Source: CAZAQB01 sp964487155
GTDB lineage: Bacteria > Pseudomonadota > Gammaproteobacteria > Nitrococcales > Nitrococcaceae
Length of the DNA stretch: 7,864 nucleotides
Reading direction: 5' to 3'
NCBI GenBank assembly: GCA_964487155.1
Contig: CAZAQB010000150.1
Coordinates: 1 to 7,864, forward strand
The notes below the pieces were generated by a model. The model saw only the letters and a list, made by a program, of their open reading frames with translations. It was not told the origin of the DNA and did not search any database. Of this stretch, positions 6,200-7,864 are shown piece after piece (within the stretch, counting starts at the first letter, position 1; each line of letters starts with the position of its first letter). Both the position numbers and the translations under genes were made by a program.

Positions 6200-7846
6200 T
6201 CAGGACGGCGTCCAGGGACGGCGCCGGCCGAATCCCGAGGTGACGGGGTAGCGCCGGTCGCGGCCGAAGGCCTTGGCGGTGATCTTGACGCCCGGCGGCG
6301 CCTGGCGGCGCTTGTACTCGTTGCGATGCACCATGCGCACTACATCGCTGACCAGCTCCGCGGGATGGCCGTCGGCGGCGATTTCCGCCTCGGAGCGATC
6401 ATCCTCCACGTAGGCGGCCAGGATGGCGTCGAGCACAGCGTAGTCGGGCAGGCTGTCGGTGTCCTTCTGGTCGGGCCGCAGCTCCGCCGTGGGGGGCTTG
6501 CTGAACACGCTCTCCGGGATCACCGCCGAGAGCTCGTTGCGGTAGCGGGCCAGCCGATAGACCTCGGTCTTGAAGACGTCCTTGAGCGGCGCGAAGCCTC
6601 CCACCATGTCGCCGTACAGGGTGGCGTAGCCCACCGCCAGCTCGCTCTTGTTGCCGGTGGCGAGCACCAGCTTGCCCTGCTTGTTGGAAAGCGCCATCAG
6701 CACCGTCCCCCGGGCCCGGGACTGCAGGTTCTCCTCGGTGATGTCCGGGGCCGCGTCACCGAAGGCCGGCGCCAGGGCGGACAGGAAACCGTCGTAGATG
6801 GCCTCGATCTCCACCACCCGGTAGGCCACGCCCAGCCGCGAGGCGATCTCGGCGGCGTCGCTGTGGCTCAGCTCCGAGGTGTAGCGGGTGGGCATCATGA
6901 CTGCCTCGACCCGCTCCGGGCCCAGGGCATCGGCGGCCACCGCCAGCACCAGGGCCGAGTCCATGCCGCCGGACAGTCCGATCAGCGCGCCGGGGAAGCC
7001 GTTCTTGTCGATGTAGTCGCGCACCCCGGTGACCAGGGCCTCGTAGACGCAGGCCTCGTCGGAGGCGTCCTCCTCCAGCGGCCCCGGGGTCGGCTCCCAG
7101 CGCCCGTCCCGCAGTTCCAGGTCTACCGGGTAGAGGCCGGTGCGAAAGCGCGGCGCGCGCATCATCAACCGGCCCGAGGAATCGAAGGCGCAGGAGTCGC
7201 CGTCGTAGACCACCTCGTCCTGCCCGCCGGCCATGTTGCAGTAGAGCATGGCCAGGCCGGTCTCGCCGATGCGCTCGCGCAGCACGCCCTCCCGGGCCAT
7301 CCACTTGTAGCGGTCGAAGGGGGAGGCGTTGATGTTCACCAGCAGCCGTGCGCCGGCCGCGGCCGCCTGGGCGGTGGGCTCCGGGTGCCAGACGTCCTCG
7401 CAGACGGTAACCGCGACGGGGCAGCCGGCGACCTCCACCACGCAGGCCTGGTTCCCCGGAGTGAAATAGCGGCGGTCGTCGAACACGCCGTAGGTGGGCA
7501 GGCGCTGCTTGAAGTAGCAGCCCTGCTGGCGGCCGTCCCGGAGCACCACGGCGGCGTTGTAGAGGTGGCCATCGTGGACCCGGGGCGTGCCGACCATCAG
7601 GGTGATGCCGTGCACCTGGGCGGCCAGGCTGTCGACGGCCTCGGCGGCCTCCTGCAGGAAGTCGCGGCGCAGCAGCAGGTCATCCGGGGGATAGCCGGTG
7701 ATCGCCAGCTCGGGGAACACCACCGCCTGGGCGCCGAGCTCGTCCCGGGCCCGGCAGGCGGCGTCCACCATCTGGCGGAGGTTGCCGGTGGTGTCCCCCA
7801 CCAGCAGGTTGAGCTGGGCCAGGGCGATGCGCAGGCGATCGGTCAT
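6200..7846 (-). CDS. nadE: Glutamine-dependent NAD(+) synthetase NadE
   Basis: This enzyme amidates nicotinate adenine dinucleotide to NAD(+) in the last step of NAD synthesis, using ammonia released from glutamine. The 548-residue product has both domains of the glutamine-dependent form. The N-terminal nitrilase-type glutaminase (about 5-245) has the triad E46 (FPELAITGYPP), K113 (YFKQRLP) and C149 (TVCEDVWHP). The C-terminal synthetase (about 265-530) has the ATP pyrophosphatase loop SGGMDS (292-297), TGNKSE (397-402), GGFAPLKDVFKTEVYRLA (416-433) and KPPTAELRPDQKDTDSLPDY (450-469). E. coli NadE lacks the glutaminase domain, so this differs from the enteric form. The ATG at 7844-7846 suits the family N-terminus, but only 18 upstream bases are visible and show no strong ribosome binding site. 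It is followed by a probable terminator and then glnB, whose product is a known NadE regulator elsewhere. Confidence 0.97.
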   Translation of the reverse strand: MTDRLRIALAQLNLLVGDTTGNLRQMVDAACRARDELGAQAVVFPELAITGYPPDDLLLRRDFLQEAAEAVDSLAAQVHGITLMVGTPRVHDGHLYNAAVVLRDGRQQGCYFKQRLPTYGVFDDRRYFTPGNQACVVEVAGCPVAVTVCEDVWHPEPTAQAAAAGARLLVNINASPFDRYKWMAREGVLRERIGETGLAMLYCNMAGGQDEVVYDGDSCAFDSSGRLMMRAPRFRTGLYPVDLELRDGRWEPTPGPLEEDASDEACVYEALVTGVRDYIDKNGFPGALIGLSGGMDSALVLAVAADALGPERVEAVMMPTRYTSELSHSDAAEIASRLGVAYRVVEIEAIYDGFLSALAPAFGDAAPDITEENLQSRARGTVLMALSNKQGKLVLATGNKSELAVGYATLYGDMVGGFAPLKDVFKTEVYRLARYRNELSAVIPESVFSKPPTAELRPDQKDTDSLPDYAVLDAILAAYVEDDRSEAEIAADGHPAELVSDVVRMVHRNEYKRRQAPPGVKITAKAFGRDRRYPVTSGFGRRRPWTPS

Positions 7847-7864
7847 GGGTGTCGAGGCGCTCGG

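Overview
The window is GC-rich and densely coded, and holds six complete protein genes. It looks like a chromosomal core region of a gammaproteobacterium. The evidence is the order clpB - pgeF - rluD on the minus strand with bamD divergent on the plus strand, the same arrangement as in Escherichia coli, together with a sigma-32-type heat-shock promoter, a lipoprotein BamD and a GlnB-type PII protein. High GC and a nadE-glnB pair suggest a free-living, non-enteric lineage, perhaps a purple-sulfur or halophile/alkaliphile type, but this is inference and the genus cannot be fixed from the sequence alone.

Layout. Positions 9-2609 (minus) encode the ClpB disaggregase. A 417-bp non-coding spacer (2610-3026) follows. 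It carries a near-perfect sigma-32 promoter, a consensus DnaA box in the clpB leader, a 17-bp dyad over the -35 element, two inverted heptamer arrays and, between the arrays, two inverted REP-like hairpins with compensatory stem changes. Positions 3027-3767 (minus) encode PgeF (YfiH), and 3889-4857 (minus) encode the 23S rRNA pseudouridine synthase RluD. A compact 83-bp divergent promoter region (4858-4940) leads into bamD (4941-5726, plus), which converges on glnB (5773-6111, minus). Upstream of glnB lies nadE (6200-7846, minus), a two-domain glutamine-dependent NAD synthetase, with a likely intrinsic terminator and a separate glnB promoter in the gap between them.

Functionally there are three groups: protein rescue and cell-envelope maintenance (clpB, pgeF, bamD), ribosome maturation (rluD), and a nitrogen/NAD control pair (nadE, glnB) whose products are known to interact in several bacteria. 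All six genes look intact and ordinary. I found no defence system, transposase gene, phage gene, CRISPR array, tRNA or rRNA. The unusual material is concentrated in the clpB-pgeF spacer.
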